64,000 bases of DNA from Cellvibrionales bacterium UBA7375. Its GTDB lineage: Bacteria > Pseudomonadota > Gammaproteobacteria > Pseudomonadales > Porticoccaceae. Positions 29,108 through 40,748 of this stretch are shown in pieces. How positions within the stretch are numbered: position 1 is the first letter of the stretch; each line of letters begins with the position of its first letter. The DNA lies in the NCBI GenBank assembly GCA_949487135.1, contig CATAJQ010000031.1, positions 58,393 to 122,392 of the forward strand, in the 5' to 3' direction. Under the pieces are notes generated by a model that worked only from the letters and a program-made list of their open reading frames with translations, had not been told where the DNA came from and ran no database searches. A program made the position numbers and the translations under genes.

Positions 29108-31894
29108 TTAGATTTTACCGCAACATTGTTTGTATTTTTTACCCGACCCACAGGGGCAAGGACTATTTCGCCCTACCTTGGGAGCTGATCTTACCACGGG
29201 TTTGCTTGGTTCTGCTGAATTCTGCTGATCTGTTTCATCCCCAGCCATATCGGCAACCTGGGCATGTTGGTATTGATGCTGAGTTTCCTGCCGCCTGCGC
29301 TGTTGTTCTATACGCTCAACATCTTCTTTAGAGGATACTTCAACATGACTCAAATACTTGATTGTCTCGTGCTTAATATTATCCAATAACTGTTCAAAAA
29401 GATCATAGGACTCGCGCTTATATTCCTGCTTTGGATTTTTTTGTGCATAGGCTCGCAAACCAATGCCTTGGCGCAACTGGTCCATATTGGTCAGATGATC
29501 TTTCCACAGCGTATCCAAAAGTTGTAACATAATTTGTCGTTCGATCTCACGCATTGCATCACCAACATGTGCGTAGCGCTCGTCATAGGACTTTTGAATC
29601 GAATCAATCACCCTATGTCGCAGCTGATCTTCGTCAAATCTTTGATCTTCATCTAACCACTTTTGCACGGGTAATTTAGTTGCAAATTCTGTGACTAGGG
29701 CTTTCTCAAGACCGGCTATATCCCACTGCTCTTCAAGACTTTGTGGCGGAATAAAAGCACTAATCGTACTATCGACAACATCTTCTCGAACATTGACAAT
29801 CACATCGCTAATATCGTCATCAGACAGCAAGTCATTGCGCTGCTGATAGATAACCTGACGTTGATCATTGGCAACATCATCATATTCAATAAGATGTTTA
29901 CGAATATCAAAGTTACGCCCTTCAACCTTGCGCTGAGCTTTGACAATTGCATTGGTTACCATACGGTGTTCGATGGACTCACCGTGCTCCATACCCATGG
30001 CGCGCATCATATTTTTGACACGATCTGAGGCGAATAAACGCATCAGTGGATCTTCTAACGACAGGTAAAATCTCGACCAACCTGGATCGCCCTGTCGACC
30101 TGATCGACCTCGCAATTGGTTATCAATACGACGGGATTCATGGCGCTCGGTTCCAACAATATGCAACCCACCGGCTTCGATTACTTTGGCATGACGTTGC
30201 TTCCAATCTTCTTTAACTGCAGCAATGGCCGCATCATCCGTACCTTGTTGTGCTAGCTCTTTGAGCTCTGCTTCCAAATTACCACCGAGAACGATATCTG
30301 TTCCACGACCTGCCATATTGGTGGCAATTGTCACTGCACCGGGGCGACCGGCATTAACAATAATATTGGCTTCGCGCTCATGCTGTTTAGCATTGAGGAC
30401 GCTGTGTTCAATGTTTGCCTGCTCGAGAAGGCTAGAAAGAATTTCAGAGGTTTCTACCGATGCCGTACCAACTAGGACTGGCGCACCTTTTTCAACCAGT
30501 TGTTTAATGTCCTCAATCACTGCTTCAAATTTTTCTTGCTGTGAAATAAATATCAGATCATTGTGATCAACTCTTTGCACTTTAACATTGGTAGGGATAA
30601 CGGTTACTTGTAGACCATATATTTGTTGAAATTCATAGGCTTCAGTATCTGCGGTTCCGGTCATACCGGAAAGTTTTTGATAAAGCCGGAAATAATTTTG
30701 GAATGTCGTGGAGGCAAGAGTTTGACTCTCCTGTTGAATATTTAACCCTTCTTTGGCTTCAATTGCCTGGTGAAGACCCTCTGATAGCCTGCGGCCATGC
30801 ATGGTTCGACCCGTATGCTCATCAACCAAAACGGCTTCGCCATTTTGCACTATATATTCAACATCCTTTTGAAATAGATGCTGTGCTCTTAATGCCGAAT
30901 GCACATGGTGTAATAACCCCAAATTAGTGGCTTGGTAGAGATTTTCATTTTCGGGCAACATCCCTGCCTTAATAAGGATTTCTTCGATTTTTTGATGGCC
31001 CGACTCAGTGAGCTCTACACCTCGAGTCTTTTCATCCAACACAAAATCACCCGCTGCTTCTTGCTCTTGATCATCGCCCTCAAGCTGTTCTTGCGGCTCA
31101 AGCTTAAGTACCAGTTTATTGATAGACTTATATAGTTCAGAACTATCTTGTGCCGCACCAGAAATTATCAATGGTGTTCTGGCTTCATCGATTAGAATCG
31201 AGTCGACTTCATCAATAATTGCAAACGATAAATCGCGCTGAGACTTCTCCGCCAGCGACAAAACCATATTATCGCGTAGATAATCAAAACCAAATTCATT
31301 ATTGGTGCCATAGATAATATCTGCAGCATAGGCTTCTTTGCGGCTACAGGGACTTGCTTCGCCGTTGGCAGAATCACTATCTATAGCAAAGGAGCTCGGA
31401 ACATCAGGTCCTTGAAAGGATTGAATAATACCAATCGACATATCCAGTGCAATATAGAGTGGGGCCATCCATTCAGCATCGCGCTTGGCAAGGTAATCAT
31501 TGACGGTGATAACATGGACACTGCCATCACTTAGAGCATTTAGATAAGCCGCTAGGGTTGCCACAAGGGTCTTACCCTCACCGGTGCGCATCTCTGTAAT
31601 TTTGCCTTGATGTAGCACTATGCCGCCGATCATTTGCACATCAAAGTGACGCATTTCAAGGACGCGTTTTGCTGTTTCTCTTACGGTTGCAAACGCTTCT
31701 GGCAGAATATCATCTAGGCTTTCACCCAAATTGATACGCTGTTTGAATTCGGTGGTTTTATTTTTTAACTGCGCCGCTGTTAAATCCTGTAAACCAGACT
31801 CTAACCGATTGATTTGATCGACGGTTTTTCGCATTTTGCGAAGCTCACGATCATTACTACTACCAAAGATGCTTTTAGCTAACTTGCTTAACAT
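29108..31894 (-). CDS. secA: Preprotein translocase ATPase SecA
   Basis: [37 protein letters not shown]-terminal zinc motif [15 protein letters not shown]. Confidence 0.98.
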   Translation of the reverse strand: MLSKLAKSIFGSSNDRELRKMRKTVDQINRLESGLQDLTAAQLKNKTTEFKQRINLGESLDDILPEAFATVRETAKRVLEMRHFDVQMIGGIVLHQGKITEMRTGEGKTLVATLAAYLNALSDGSVHVITVNDYLAKRDAEWMAPLYIALDMSIGIIQSFQGPDVPSSFAIDSDSANGEASPCSRKEAYAADIIYGTNNEFGFDYLRDNMVLSLAEKSQRDLSFAIIDEVDSILIDEARTPLIISGAAQDSSELYKSINKLVLKLEPQEQLEGDDQEQEAAGDFVLDEKTRGVELTESGHQKIEEILIKAGMLPENENLYQATNLGLLHHVHSALRAQHLFQKDVEYIVQNGEAVLVDEHTGRTMHGRRLSEGLHQAIEAKEGLNIQQESQTLASTTFQNYFRLYQKLSGMTGTADTEAYEFQQIYGLQVTVIPTNVKVQRVDHNDLIFISQQEKFEAVIEDIKQLVEKGAPVLVGTASVETSEILSSLLEQANIEHSVLNAKQHEREANIIVNAGRPGAVTIATNMAGRGTDIVLGGNLEAELKELAQQGTDDAAIAAVKEDWKQRHAKVIEAGGLHIVGTERHESRRIDNQLRGRSGRQGDPGWSRFYLSLEDPLMRLFASDRVKNMMRAMGMEHGESIEHRMVTNAIVKAQRKVEGRNFDIRKHLIEYDDVANDQRQVIYQQRNDLLSDDDISDVIVNVREDVVDSTISAFIPPQSLEEQWDIAGLEKALVTEFATKLPVQKWLDEDQRFDEDQLRHRVIDSIQKSYDERYAHVGDAMREIERQIMLQLLDTLWKDHLTNMDQLRQGIGLRAYAQKNPKQEYKRESYDLFEQLLDNIKHETIKYLSHVEVSSKEDVERIEQQRRRQETQHQYQHAQVADMAGDETDQQNSAEPSKPVVRSAPKVGRNSPCPCGSGKKYKQCCGKI

Positions 31895-31974
31895 TAATTT
31901 TTCACCTAAACATACCAAAACCTGCAGTACACAGTTATTTGCGCACTACGCTATATTATCTGTAGTTTAGGAGA

Positions 31975-32916
31975 TTAGCGACTAGTTCGACGAATATAAG
32001 AGGCCGGATCGACAACACGACCATTTTTGAATACTTCAAAGTGTACATGGGGGCCTGTAGATCTTCCTGAAGTGCCCATGGTAGCTATAACATCACCCTT
32101 ATTGACTACAGTGCCAAGTTTGGCGATATTGTCTTGATTGTGCGCATATCTTGTAACGTAACCATCGCTATGGTTAATCTCAACCATCTTGCCATAACCG
32201 CTTTTTTCACCAGACCAAGTAATAACGCCCGAGGCTACAGCAATAACATCAGACCCAAGTCGTCCGGCAAAATCCACACCGCCATGCCAGCGTTGCTCGC
32301 CAGTGAATGGATCGGTGCGCATACCATAGGCTGAAGATTGCCAACCGTAGGCAATGGGTCGACCTGCCAGCCTGCGATCATCAATTAATTTTTTATCTGC
32401 CAGAGTAGAGCGAAGTAGTTTAAGTTGTAGTTCTCGCTTGGAAAGTGTTTGCCCTATATTAAACATCAATGAATTGAGGTCTAACTGCATGTCAGCAGTG
32501 CCGCGATAAGCCTGTTGGCCATAGTTGCCAGGGCCACCAAGACCTGGGGTAGCCGAGAAATCAAACTCGCCGGCTTCCATTTCTGAAAGCTCAGTTAACT
32601 GCTCACCCAGCGCATCCAATCTGACAACGCTGGCTCGCATCTGAGCTAATTTTGCCGTCATTAATGAAAGAGTTTGGTTAACCCTTTGACGATCTTCAAA
32701 CAACTCTTGTCGACTTAATGTCAACTCTTGTTGCATATCTGCAATATGATCTTCAAACAGTAATTGCCAACGTCCATCAGCGAGCTTTAACCCCAGCAAC
32801 ACACCCGCAGCAACGGGAATACCGATAACTGCAGCCGACAGAAGGATTCTCATCCAGCTATTTAAGCTAAATGTTCTTACTTTGTCAGAGCGTTTACTGA
32901 TAAGAATAAGTTTCAC
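31975..32916 (-). CDS. M23 family (LytM-type) metallopeptidase
   Basis: RWHGGVDFAG, ASGVITWSGEKSGYGKMVEINHSDGYVTRYAHN, GRSTGPHVHFEV; N-terminal TM and coiled coil. Confidence 0.93.
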   Translation of the reverse strand: MKLILISKRSDKVRTFSLNSWMRILLSAAVIGIPVAAGVLLGLKLADGRWQLLFEDHIADMQQELTLSRQELFEDRQRVNQTLSLMTAKLAQMRASVVRLDALGEQLTELSEMEAGEFDFSATPGLGGPGNYGQQAYRGTADMQLDLNSLMFNIGQTLSKRELQLKLLRSTLADKKLIDDRRLAGRPIAYGWQSSAYGMRTDPFTGEQRWHGGVDFAGRLGSDVIAVASGVITWSGEKSGYGKMVEINHSDGYVTRYAHNQDNIAKLGTVVNKGDVIATMGTSGRSTGPHVHFEVFKNGRVVDPASYIRRTSR

Positions 32917-32959
32917 TGGAATTGGCTGCCTCGTCGACCTAAGTGCTTATAACCACATA

Positions 32960-33859
32960 TTAACTATTATAGGATATTGGGGCTTTGTCTGCGTTATCAA
33001 CAAAGGTTACCATTTCCCATGCGTCTTCTTCGGCAATAAGCGCGAGCACGGAGGCATTGTTGAGACCATGACCTGATTTATGAGCATCAAACTCACCAAT
33101 AATACTATTACCCATTAGGTATAGGTCGCCGATTGCATCGAGAATCTTATGTTTCACAAATTCGTCTTCAAAGCGAAGGCCGTCTTCGTTAACAATCTGC
33201 GACTCATCGACCACAATGGCATTATTTAAACTACCGCCTCGAGCTAATCCCTTGGCGCGTAGATATTCAAATTCGTGCATAAAGCCAAAGGTTCTGGCTC
33301 TGCTCACTTCTTTTACAAATGAAGTGCTGGAGAAATCAATACTGGCATTGAGGGTTTGGCTTTCAAAAACAGGGTGATCAAAATCGATAGCAAAGTTAAT
33401 TTTAAAGCCATCAAATGGCTTAAAAGTCGCCTCTTTACCATCTTGCTTTACGGTTACTGGGCGCTTTACTCGAACAAATTTTTTCGGCGCATCCTGCTCT
33501 TGGATACCTGCTGATTGCAATAGGAAAACAAAGGGTGCGGCACTGCCATCCATTATTGGAATTTCTGCCGCTGAAACATCGATAGTGACATTATCAATAC
33601 CCATTCCCGCCAGTGCCGACATAAGGTGCTCAATAGTAGACACACGCACACCGTCTTTTATCAATGTTGTTGAAAGCGTGGTGTCACCGACATTTTTGGC
33701 TTTTGCGGAAATCTCTACTACAGGTTCTAGATCGGTACGACGAAACACAACACCAGTATCTGGTGCTGACGGGTGAAGTGTCATATACACTTTTTCACCG
33801 GTATGGAGACCCACACCCGTGGCTTGTATGGCATTTTTTAATGTTCGTTGCTTAACCAT
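32960..33859 (-). CDS. lpxC: UDP-3-O-acyl-N-acetylglucosamine deacetylase
   Basis: [61 protein letters not shown]. Confidence 0.97.
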   Translation of the reverse strand: MVKQRTLKNAIQATGVGLHTGEKVYMTLHPSAPDTGVVFRRTDLEPVVEISAKAKNVGDTTLSTTLIKDGVRVSTIEHLMSALAGMGIDNVTIDVSAAEIPIMDGSAAPFVFLLQSAGIQEQDAPKKFVRVKRPVTVKQDGKEATFKPFDGFKINFAIDFDHPVFESQTLNASIDFSSTSFVKEVSRARTFGFMHEFEYLRAKGLARGGSLNNAIVVDESQIVNEDGLRFEDEFVKHKILDAIGDLYLMGNSIIGEFDAHKSGHGLNNASVLALIAEEDAWEMVTFVDNADKAPISYNS

Positions 33860-33907
33860 AAATAGCACAGCTCGCTATATGCAGACTGCGTATTCTAACA
33901 GACAAGC

Positions 33908-33951
33908 CCTCCTACCACCAAGGATATAATCCGAGGCGCGGTGGTAGGAGG
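33908..33951 (-). repeat. 12-bp perfect inverted repeat (CCTCCTACCACC ... GGTGGTAGGAGG), ftsZ-lpxC intergenic
   Basis: Arms 33908-33919 and 33940-33951; 20-nt loop containing nested GGAT-ATA-ATCC. Confidence 0.9.
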
Positions 33952-33963
33952 TTGCTAGCGGAA

Positions 33964-35148
33964 TTAATCTGCTTGCTTACGCAAGAATGTTGGTACATCG
34001 AGATAATCTGCCTGTGAATCCAACTGAGCATCTAATTGACTGGCAGTTGCTTCACTGCCGCCATGCATTGCTGATGATCTAGGGTTGCGATTTATAGTTG
34101 GGCGATCCAATTGACGATAATCAATATCTCCACCTACTTTACGCGGTGGTTGGTTGTCGACAATAACAGCACGTGGTCCCGACTGCTCTGCAGGTGAGCG
34201 CAGACCTGTTGCCACTACTGTTACACGCAACTGATCTTCAAGGTTAGGATCAAATACACTACCGACAATAATGGTAGCGTCTTCGTCGGCAAATTCGCGA
34301 ACCGTATTACCCACTTCTTCAAATTCACCCAAAGTCTGGTCGTAACCACTAGTGATATTTACCAAAATACCTTTAGCACCGTGAAGATTGATATCTTCTA
34401 GTAGCGGACATCTAACCGCAGCCTCTGCCGCTATAATTGCACGATCTTCACCACTGGCTTCGCCAGTACCCATCATCGCCATACCCATCTCTGACATTAC
34501 CGTACGGACATCGGCGAAATCGACATTGATAAGACCATCCAGCAAGATAAGATCGGTAATGCCTTGAACAGCGCCATAAAGAACATCATTGGCCTGTTTA
34601 AAGGCGTTGAGCACTGTCATATCTTTACCCAAAACTTGCAGTAGCTTTTCATTGGGTACAATGATTAATGAATCTACTCGCTCTTTAAGCTGAGCAATCC
34701 CTTGATTGGCTAGTTCCATGCGCTTGCGCCCCTCAAAACCAAAGGGTCGAGTCACAACACCCACTGTAAGAATACCCATCTGCTTGGCCACTTCTGCCAC
34801 TACTGGCGCACCACCAGTCCCTGTTCCGCCACCCATACCGGCGGTAATAAAGACCATATCAGCACCCTCTAGGGCCTGAGCAATTCTGTCTTTATCTTCG
34901 ATTGCCGCCTGACGACCCACTTCAGGGTTAGCACCAGCGCCTAGCCCTTTGGTAAGACTGCCACCCAACTGCAAAATAGTGGCTTCTGACATATCGTTAA
35001 GTGACTGAGCATCCGTATTAGCACAGATAAAATCTACGCCATCAATATTACTAGCCATCATATGACGTACGGCGTTACAACCACCACCGCCAATGCCTAT
35101 TACTTTTATTTCTGCATTCTTTGGAATGCTATCTACTAGTTCAAACAT
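33964..35148 (-). CDS. ftsZ: Cell division protein FtsZ
   Basis: [30 protein letters not shown]-terminal [12 protein letters not shown]. Confidence 0.99.
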   Translation of the reverse strand: MFELVDSIPKNAEIKVIGIGGGGCNAVRHMMASNIDGVDFICANTDAQSLNDMSEATILQLGGSLTKGLGAGANPEVGRQAAIEDKDRIAQALEGADMVFITAGMGGGTGTGGAPVVAEVAKQMGILTVGVVTRPFGFEGRKRMELANQGIAQLKERVDSLIIVPNEKLLQVLGKDMTVLNAFKQANDVLYGAVQGITDLILLDGLINVDFADVRTVMSEMGMAMMGTGEASGEDRAIIAAEAAVRCPLLEDINLHGAKGILVNITSGYDQTLGEFEEVGNTVREFADEDATIIVGSVFDPNLEDQLRVTVVATGLRSPAEQSGPRAVIVDNQPPRKVGGDIDYRQLDRPTINRNPRSSAMHGGSEATASQLDAQLDSQADYLDVPTFLRKQAD

Positions 35149-35184
35149 AGGTTTCCCCTTTTTATGCGCCTCTAAAAATTTACA

Positions 35185-35203
35185 TCAAAACTACTAGTTT
35201 TGA
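35185..35203 (-). repeat. 8-bp perfect inverted repeat with 3-nt loop just after ftsA stop
   Basis: TCAAAACT-ACT-AGTTTTGA. Confidence 0.85.
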
Positions 35204-35205
35204 GC

Positions 35206-36441
35206 CTATACTCCCGCCTGGAAAAAGTTTTTAATTTTATCCAGCATGCTACTTCCATCCTGCCTTACTGCTTCCTTAAAACCGTGCCTTGCCTGCTCTT
35301 GCATACCAAACTGCAAAAGCCCAACCCCAGTCGAATAAATAGGGTTATTAACTATATCTTTTAAACCTTTAACACCCGTTGGCGTTCCAATTCGAACCGG
35401 CATATGGAATATTTCTTCGGCCAATTCACAAACGCCTTCCATTTTTGAGGTACCACCGGTTAATACAATCCCCGCTGCGATTAACTCTTCAAATCCACTG
35501 CGTCTTAGCTCAGCTTGAACCAAGGTAAACAACTCGTCATATCGCGGCTCCACAACCTCAGCTAGAAGTTGGCGCGACATATCTCTAGCAGCGCGCTCGC
35601 CCACACTTGGGACTTTGACGGTCTCTTCAGGACGCGCCAATTTCGCCAGTGCACAGGCATATTTAATCTTTAGTTCTTCGGCTTGAGCGGTGGGCGTTCG
35701 CAACGCCATGGCGATATCGTTAGTTACCTGATCACCAGCGATTGGAATTACACCGGTATGACGAATAGCACCCTCGGTAAATATGGCAATATCGGAGGTG
35801 CCTCCACCTATATCGACTAGAGCTACTCCCAGTTGCTTTTCATCCTCGGTCAAAACCGCATAACTGGATGCAAGTTGCTCTAGAGCAATATTGTCTACTT
35901 CAAGACCACAACGTCGTATACATTTTTTGATATTCTGAGAGGCATTAGCCGCACAGGTCACTAGATGAACTTTTGCCTCTAAGCGCACGCCTGACATACC
36001 AATAGGCTTATGCACGCCCTCTTGATCATCAATAATATATTCCTGCGGCAATACATGAAGAATTTCTTGATCGGCAGGAATGGCTACAGCTCGTGCCGCA
36101 TCGATCACCCGATCAATATCCACTGGCTGTACCTCACGATCACTGATAGCCACGATGCCATGGGAATTAAGGCTGCGAATATGACTGCCTGCAATACCGG
36201 CATACACAGAGTGAATCGAACAACCGGACATCAAGTCTGCCTCTTCAATGGCTCGCTCTATTGAATTTACTGTCGCCTCAATATTGACCACCACACCTTT
36301 CTTGAGACCGCCGGAGGCATGCATACCGGTTCCGATAATCTCCAATTCACCACTGGCATTTACCGCACCTACTATGGCAACCACCTTAGATGTGCCTATA
36401 TCTAATGCGACGATCATGTTTTGTTCATTTGTATTTGCCAT
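35206..36441 (-). CDS. ftsA: Cell division protein FtsA
   Basis: MIVALDIGTSKVVAIVG, VDIGGGTSDIAIF, GIVLTGGTSKMEG. Confidence 0.98.
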   Translation of the reverse strand: MANTNEQNMIVALDIGTSKVVAIVGAVNASGELEIIGTGMHASGGLKKGVVVNIEATVNSIERAIEEADLMSGCSIHSVYAGIAGSHIRSLNSHGIVAISDREVQPVDIDRVIDAARAVAIPADQEILHVLPQEYIIDDQEGVHKPIGMSGVRLEAKVHLVTCAANASQNIKKCIRRCGLEVDNIALEQLASSYAVLTEDEKQLGVALVDIGGGTSDIAIFTEGAIRHTGVIPIAGDQVTNDIAMALRTPTAQAEELKIKYACALAKLARPEETVKVPSVGERAARDMSRQLLAEVVEPRYDELFTLVQAELRRSGFEELIAAGIVLTGGTSKMEGVCELAEEIFHMPVRIGTPTGVKGLKDIVNNPIYSTGVGLLQFGMQEQARHGFKEAVRQDGSSMLDKIKNFFQAGV

Positions 36442-36462
36442 TTTTTCCTCTACAGTTTGCTA

Positions 36463-37284
36463 TTACCCGCGGATAATAGTTACTTTCTCCAATTTGTCTG
36501 ATTGACTATCTGTTTTAATAGTGGCTACTGGTTTTCGACCTTTCCAAGCCACAGCCAGTCCATTTGGATAACGCAAATCGATAGTTTTTATCTTGGCTAA
36601 CTGGTGATTGAGCTCTGACTCCCAAACCACAACAAGACGTCTTATTTTGTCGCCAACCTGGTTGCGTCCTAATACAATTTGAATACCATTACTGGTCTCT
36701 AGCTGCCAGGCTCCGAGGCGATCGAGTTGTAATTTAGATAGCTTTAATCCCGTTGGAAGTAACAAGTCTGCTAAGCGCTGATACTGCTTCATCACTTCAG
36801 AAGAGCTGCCAAATGCTGCAGTCATTAGCGGTAAGTTAGCTAGATGACTGTTGTCTTCAATTATTAACTTATCGCCTAATCGGTTTAAGAATGCGTCATC
36901 TCCCCAGCGGGCAATAGGAACTTCCTCAATCACATTAATTTTTAAAAAAGTTGGCCATTGGCGCTGAACACTTACATCGGCTACCCATGGATGCTGATGA
37001 AGCACATTTGACATCGCCTTGAGATCAATAGTGATAAAGCCACCTTGCATTTGGCTATTAACCAACTCAACCAATTCTTGGTGATCAAGGTATTTAAATT
37101 CACCTTGTATACTGACCTTAGTAATTGGCTTATCTAAATGCTGAATGGCTAAATTGGCACCGTAGGCAATACTGCAAAATACAAGTACGGTAATTATTTT
37201 GCTGGTGTTATCCATCACCTTATCGATAACACTGCGGTTATCTTGCATAGATCTTGCGTTATTTGATTGCTCTAAACGACTCAT
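36463..37284 (-). CDS. ftsQ: Cell division protein FtsQ
   Basis: N-terminal TM, POTRA-like ISIQGEFKYL region, HPWVADVSVQRQWPTFLKINVIEEVPIARW; position in dcw. Confidence 0.94.
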   Translation of the reverse strand: MSRLEQSNNARSMQDNRSVIDKVMDNTSKIITVLVFCSIAYGANLAIQHLDKPITKVSIQGEFKYLDHQELVELVNSQMQGGFITIDLKAMSNVLHQHPWVADVSVQRQWPTFLKINVIEEVPIARWGDDAFLNRLGDKLIIEDNSHLANLPLMTAAFGSSSEVMKQYQRLADLLLPTGLKLSKLQLDRLGAWQLETSNGIQIVLGRNQVGDKIRRLVVVWESELNHQLAKIKTIDLRYPNGLAVAWKGRKPVATIKTDSQSDKLEKVTIIRG

Positions 37285-38201
37285 TGGATAGACTCCTCTA
37301 AGATCGCCACAACCAGTGACTCAAAATCCATTCCTGCGGCTTTACCTGCCATAGGCACAAGACTATGGCTAGTCATTCCGGGCACTGTATTGACCTCAAG
37401 AACATAAAATCGGCCCTTTAGGTCAGTCATAACATCAACGCGACCCCAGCCTTTTCCGTCAATACTTTTGAATGCATTAAGACATAATTTGGCCAGTTCA
37501 GCTTCTTGCTCAGCACTTAAACCTGATGGGCAAAAATATTCGGTCTTATCGGACAGATACTTCGCTTCATAGTCATAGAATGTAGCATTGGCTTGAATTC
37601 TTATTGATGGCAGCGCCTGATCGCCGAGAATGGCAACGGTGTATTCTTTACCCATAAGTCTCGGCTCAGCAATTACCTTAGCGTCGTATTTGTAGGCTAA
37701 CTGCCACGCTTGTTTTAACTGCTCGGCTGATTCAGCAATACTCATGCCCACGCTAGAGCCCTCACAGGCAGGTTTAACCACTAAACAACCTCCCAGGCTG
37801 TCGATAGCTTGTTGCCAGTCTGTATCTTTATCTAGGGATACGAAATCTGAAGTTGGCAAGTTGATACCCTTCCATATCTGCTTGCAACGCAATTTATCCA
37901 TGGCTAGAGCTGATGCAATAACACCACTGCCGGTATAGGGTATACCGAGATACTCAAGCGCACCTTGTAGGGTTCCGTCTTCACCACCGGGGCCATGCAG
38001 AGCAACAAATGCACGATCTATATTCGCCGCAGAAATAGCTTCGAGGGACTGTTCTTTTAGATCGATAGCTACGGTATTAACACCCTGATTTTGCAATGCT
38101 TGCAAAATCGCCGCACCGGTCAAAAGGGAAATCTCGCGCTCCGATGAATTACCACCAAAGAGCACACCAACCTTGCCAAACTTAGTCATTTGAGAAGTCA
38201 T
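37281..38201 (-). CDS. ddlB: D-alanine--D-alanine ligase
   Basis: [54 protein letters not shown]. Confidence 0.97.
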   Translation of the reverse strand: MTSQMTKFGKVGVLFGGNSSEREISLLTGAAILQALQNQGVNTVAIDLKEQSLEAISAANIDRAFVALHGPGGEDGTLQGALEYLGIPYTGSGVIASALAMDKLRCKQIWKGINLPTSDFVSLDKDTDWQQAIDSLGGCLVVKPACEGSSVGMSIAESAEQLKQAWQLAYKYDAKVIAEPRLMGKEYTVAILGDQALPSIRIQANATFYDYEAKYLSDKTEYFCPSGLSAEQEAELAKLCLNAFKSIDGKGWGRVDVMTDLKGRFYVLEVNTVPGMTSHSLVPMAGKAAGMDFESLVVAILEESIQ

Positions 38202-39646
38202 TTTTCCTCCTCAATAGGTTTTAATTGGCTGTCTTTTAACATAGCGACTAATTTTGAAACGCTTCCTGCGCCCTGAGTCAGAACTAGATCATCCGCCTGC
38301 ACCAATCCCGCTACAAGATTTGGAACCTGTTCCATAGTCTCTGCATAAATAGGATCAACAGCACCGCGCTGACGTATGCTGTTGCATAGGTTTTTACTGC
38401 TGGCGCCTACAATAGGCTCTTCACCTGCCGCATAGACATCTAACATAATTAATAGATCGACCTCAGATAGAACTTGGACAAAATCCTCATATAGATCTCT
38501 AGTGCGACTATAGCGATGGGGCTGAAATACCATCACTAGCCTCTTTTGTGGCCAGCCATCTCTAACAGCATCAATCGTGGCCTTTAATTCGGTTGGGTGA
38601 TGGCCGTAGTCATCAACCAATGTCGCTATTCCGCTTGTCTGATTTTTTTCAATCGAATATTCACCAATGGTTTCAAAGCGGCGACTGACACCACAAAACT
38701 TTTCAAGCCCTGTAACAATCGCATGATCTGAAACACCATCATCGCTAGCCACAGCAACTGCAGCTGCTGCATTTAAGGCATTATGTCGACCAGGAATATT
38801 CATACTTATGGTCAGGGTCGAAAGATTGTCCGGACGATCAATAACAAACTGACCTCGTCCATCAACCATTGAAAAATCGGTGATGCGATAGGCTGCATTT
38901 TCACTAAAGCCATAGGTCAGTGTCGGGCGACCTATATTGGTTAGCAGCTCTTGTATAACTGGATCATCAATACAAACCACCGCTAAACCATAAAACGGTA
39001 GATTGTGTAAAAATTCGATATAGGTAGTTTTTAACTGATCAAAATCAAAACCATAGGCTTCCATATGATCTGGCTCAATATTGGTAACCACGGAGACCAT
39101 TGGCTGAAGATGCAAGAAGGAAGCATCGCTTTCATCAGCCTCGGCAATAATGTAGCGACTGGCACCTAATTTGGCATTGGTACCGGTACTGTTAACTCGA
39201 CCGCCAACAATAAATGTCGGGTCCAATTTAGCCTCGGCAAAAACCGCGGCAATTAAACTTGTTGTTGTGGTTTTTCCATGAGTGCCAGCAACAGCTACAC
39301 CATGGCGATAGCGCATCAACTCCGCCAGCATTTCCGCTCGTCTAACGACGGGCACACCCAGCTCATAGGCAGCGGCAATTTCGGGATTTTCTAGGGTCAC
39401 TGCGGAGGATTTAACTACCACATCAGCACCTTCAATATTACGTCTAGCATGGCCTTTAAAAATTTCCATACCAGCGGCTTTAAGACGCCTAATAGTTGGG
39501 CCTACACCAATATCTGAACCCGATATTTGATAACCCTGATTTAATAAAACCTCAGCAATACCGCTCATACCACTACCGCCAATACCAACAAAATGGATAC
39601 GGCTAATGCGGCGCATTTCAGGCGGCTGAAAATTCAAACTATCCAT
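38198..39646 (-). CDS. murC: UDP-N-acetylmuramate--L-alanine ligase
   Basis: [43 protein letters not shown]; start set to internal Met. Confidence 0.97.
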   Translation of the reverse strand: MDSLNFQPPEMRRISRIHFVGIGGSGMSGIAEVLLNQGYQISGSDIGVGPTIRRLKAAGMEIFKGHARRNIEGADVVVKSSAVTLENPEIAAAYELGVPVVRRAEMLAELMRYRHGVAVAGTHGKTTTTSLIAAVFAEAKLDPTFIVGGRVNSTGTNAKLGASRYIIAEADESDASFLHLQPMVSVVTNIEPDHMEAYGFDFDQLKTTYIEFLHNLPFYGLAVVCIDDPVIQELLTNIGRPTLTYGFSENAAYRITDFSMVDGRGQFVIDRPDNLSTLTISMNIPGRHNALNAAAAVAVASDDGVSDHAIVTGLEKFCGVSRRFETIGEYSIEKNQTSGIATLVDDYGHHPTELKATIDAVRDGWPQKRLVMVFQPHRYSRTRDLYEDFVQVLSEVDLLIMLDVYAAGEEPIVGASSKNLCNSIRQRGAVDPIYAETMEQVPNLVAGLVQADDLVLTQGAGSVSKLVAMLKDSQLKPIEEEK

Positions 39647-40748
39647 TTGCCACCTCCAAACATACTTTGGCAACACGCTCGGCAGCACCATTTTTTGCCA
39701 GTGATCTTGCCTTATTTGCCATATTTAAACGGGTATCTGGATTATTGCTAAGCGTCATAATTTGATCGGCCACACCCTGCGGACTTATGTCTCGCTGCTG
39801 AATCATTAATGCCGCTCCTGAATTAACTAGCCACTCGCCATTGGTGGTTTGGTGATCATCAATTGCATAGGGAAATGGAATAAGTAGCGCGCCTAAACCC
39901 ACTGCTGTCAATTCAGCAACGGTTAAAGCGCCAGAACGACAGATAGCAAAATCAGCCCATTGGTAGGCCTCTTCCATACTGTCGATAAAGGGCACTACCT
40001 GAATGCTCTCCGCGTTAATATCAAGCCCCTGAGTTTGGTATAGCGCTTGCGTTGTTTGCACATGTTGAGCGCCTACTTGATGAATAATCTGCGGTCTTTG
40101 CTGTGGCTCTATTTTGGCTAGCATTTCAGGTATTAACTGATTGATGGCCAATGCACCCCGACTACCACCCAATACAAGTAATTTCATTGGCCCCTGCCGA
40201 TCGCTAAAGCGCTCAGCCGGCGATTTTATAGCAGCTATCTCAGCGCGAACTGGGTTGCCACAGTGTTCACCTTGCTTAAAGGTATTAGGGAAACCCTGCA
40301 TCACTCGAGTAGCCATATTTGCCGATAACTTATTGGTCGTTCCCGCCACAGAATTTTGTTCGTGGATAACTAGCGGAACACCTTTTAATTTAGCCGCTAT
40401 AGCACCGGGCCCAGAAACAAAGCCTCCCATCCCCAATACCACTGATGGCTTAAATTGAGTAAGCGCAGCACAAGCCTGAATGATTGATGCTAGTAATTTA
40501 AATGGCGCTCTAATAAGTGCCAATAGGCCGCGACCGCGAAGGCCCTCTACATTAAGAAAATGTAATTCAATACCCTGCTGAGGAATCAATTCAGATTCTA
40601 TTCCTTTGCGAGTACCCAACCATGCAACTGACACCTGTTGATGCTTAAACTTTTCTGCAACGGCGAGCGCGGGGAATACATGGCCGCCAGTTCCACCTGC
40701 CATTATCATCACGCGCAACCTATTCAGAGAAGCTGTGTTATTTTGCAT
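39639..40748 (-). CDS. murG: UDP-GlcNAc:undecaprenyl-PP-MurNAc-pentapeptide GlcNAc transferase
   Basis: [48 protein letters not shown]. Confidence 0.97.
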   Translation of the reverse strand: MQNNTASLNRLRVMIMAGGTGGHVFPALAVAEKFKHQQVSVAWLGTRKGIESELIPQQGIELHFLNVEGLRGRGLLALIRAPFKLLASIIQACAALTQFKPSVVLGMGGFVSGPGAIAAKLKGVPLVIHEQNSVAGTTNKLSANMATRVMQGFPNTFKQGEHCGNPVRAEIAAIKSPAERFSDRQGPMKLLVLGGSRGALAINQLIPEMLAKIEPQQRPQIIHQVGAQHVQTTQALYQTQGLDINAESIQVVPFIDSMEEAYQWADFAICRSGALTVAELTAVGLGALLIPFPYAIDDHQTTNGEWLVNSGAALMIQQRDISPQGVADQIMTLSNNPDTRLNMANKARSLAKNGAAERVAKVCLEVANG

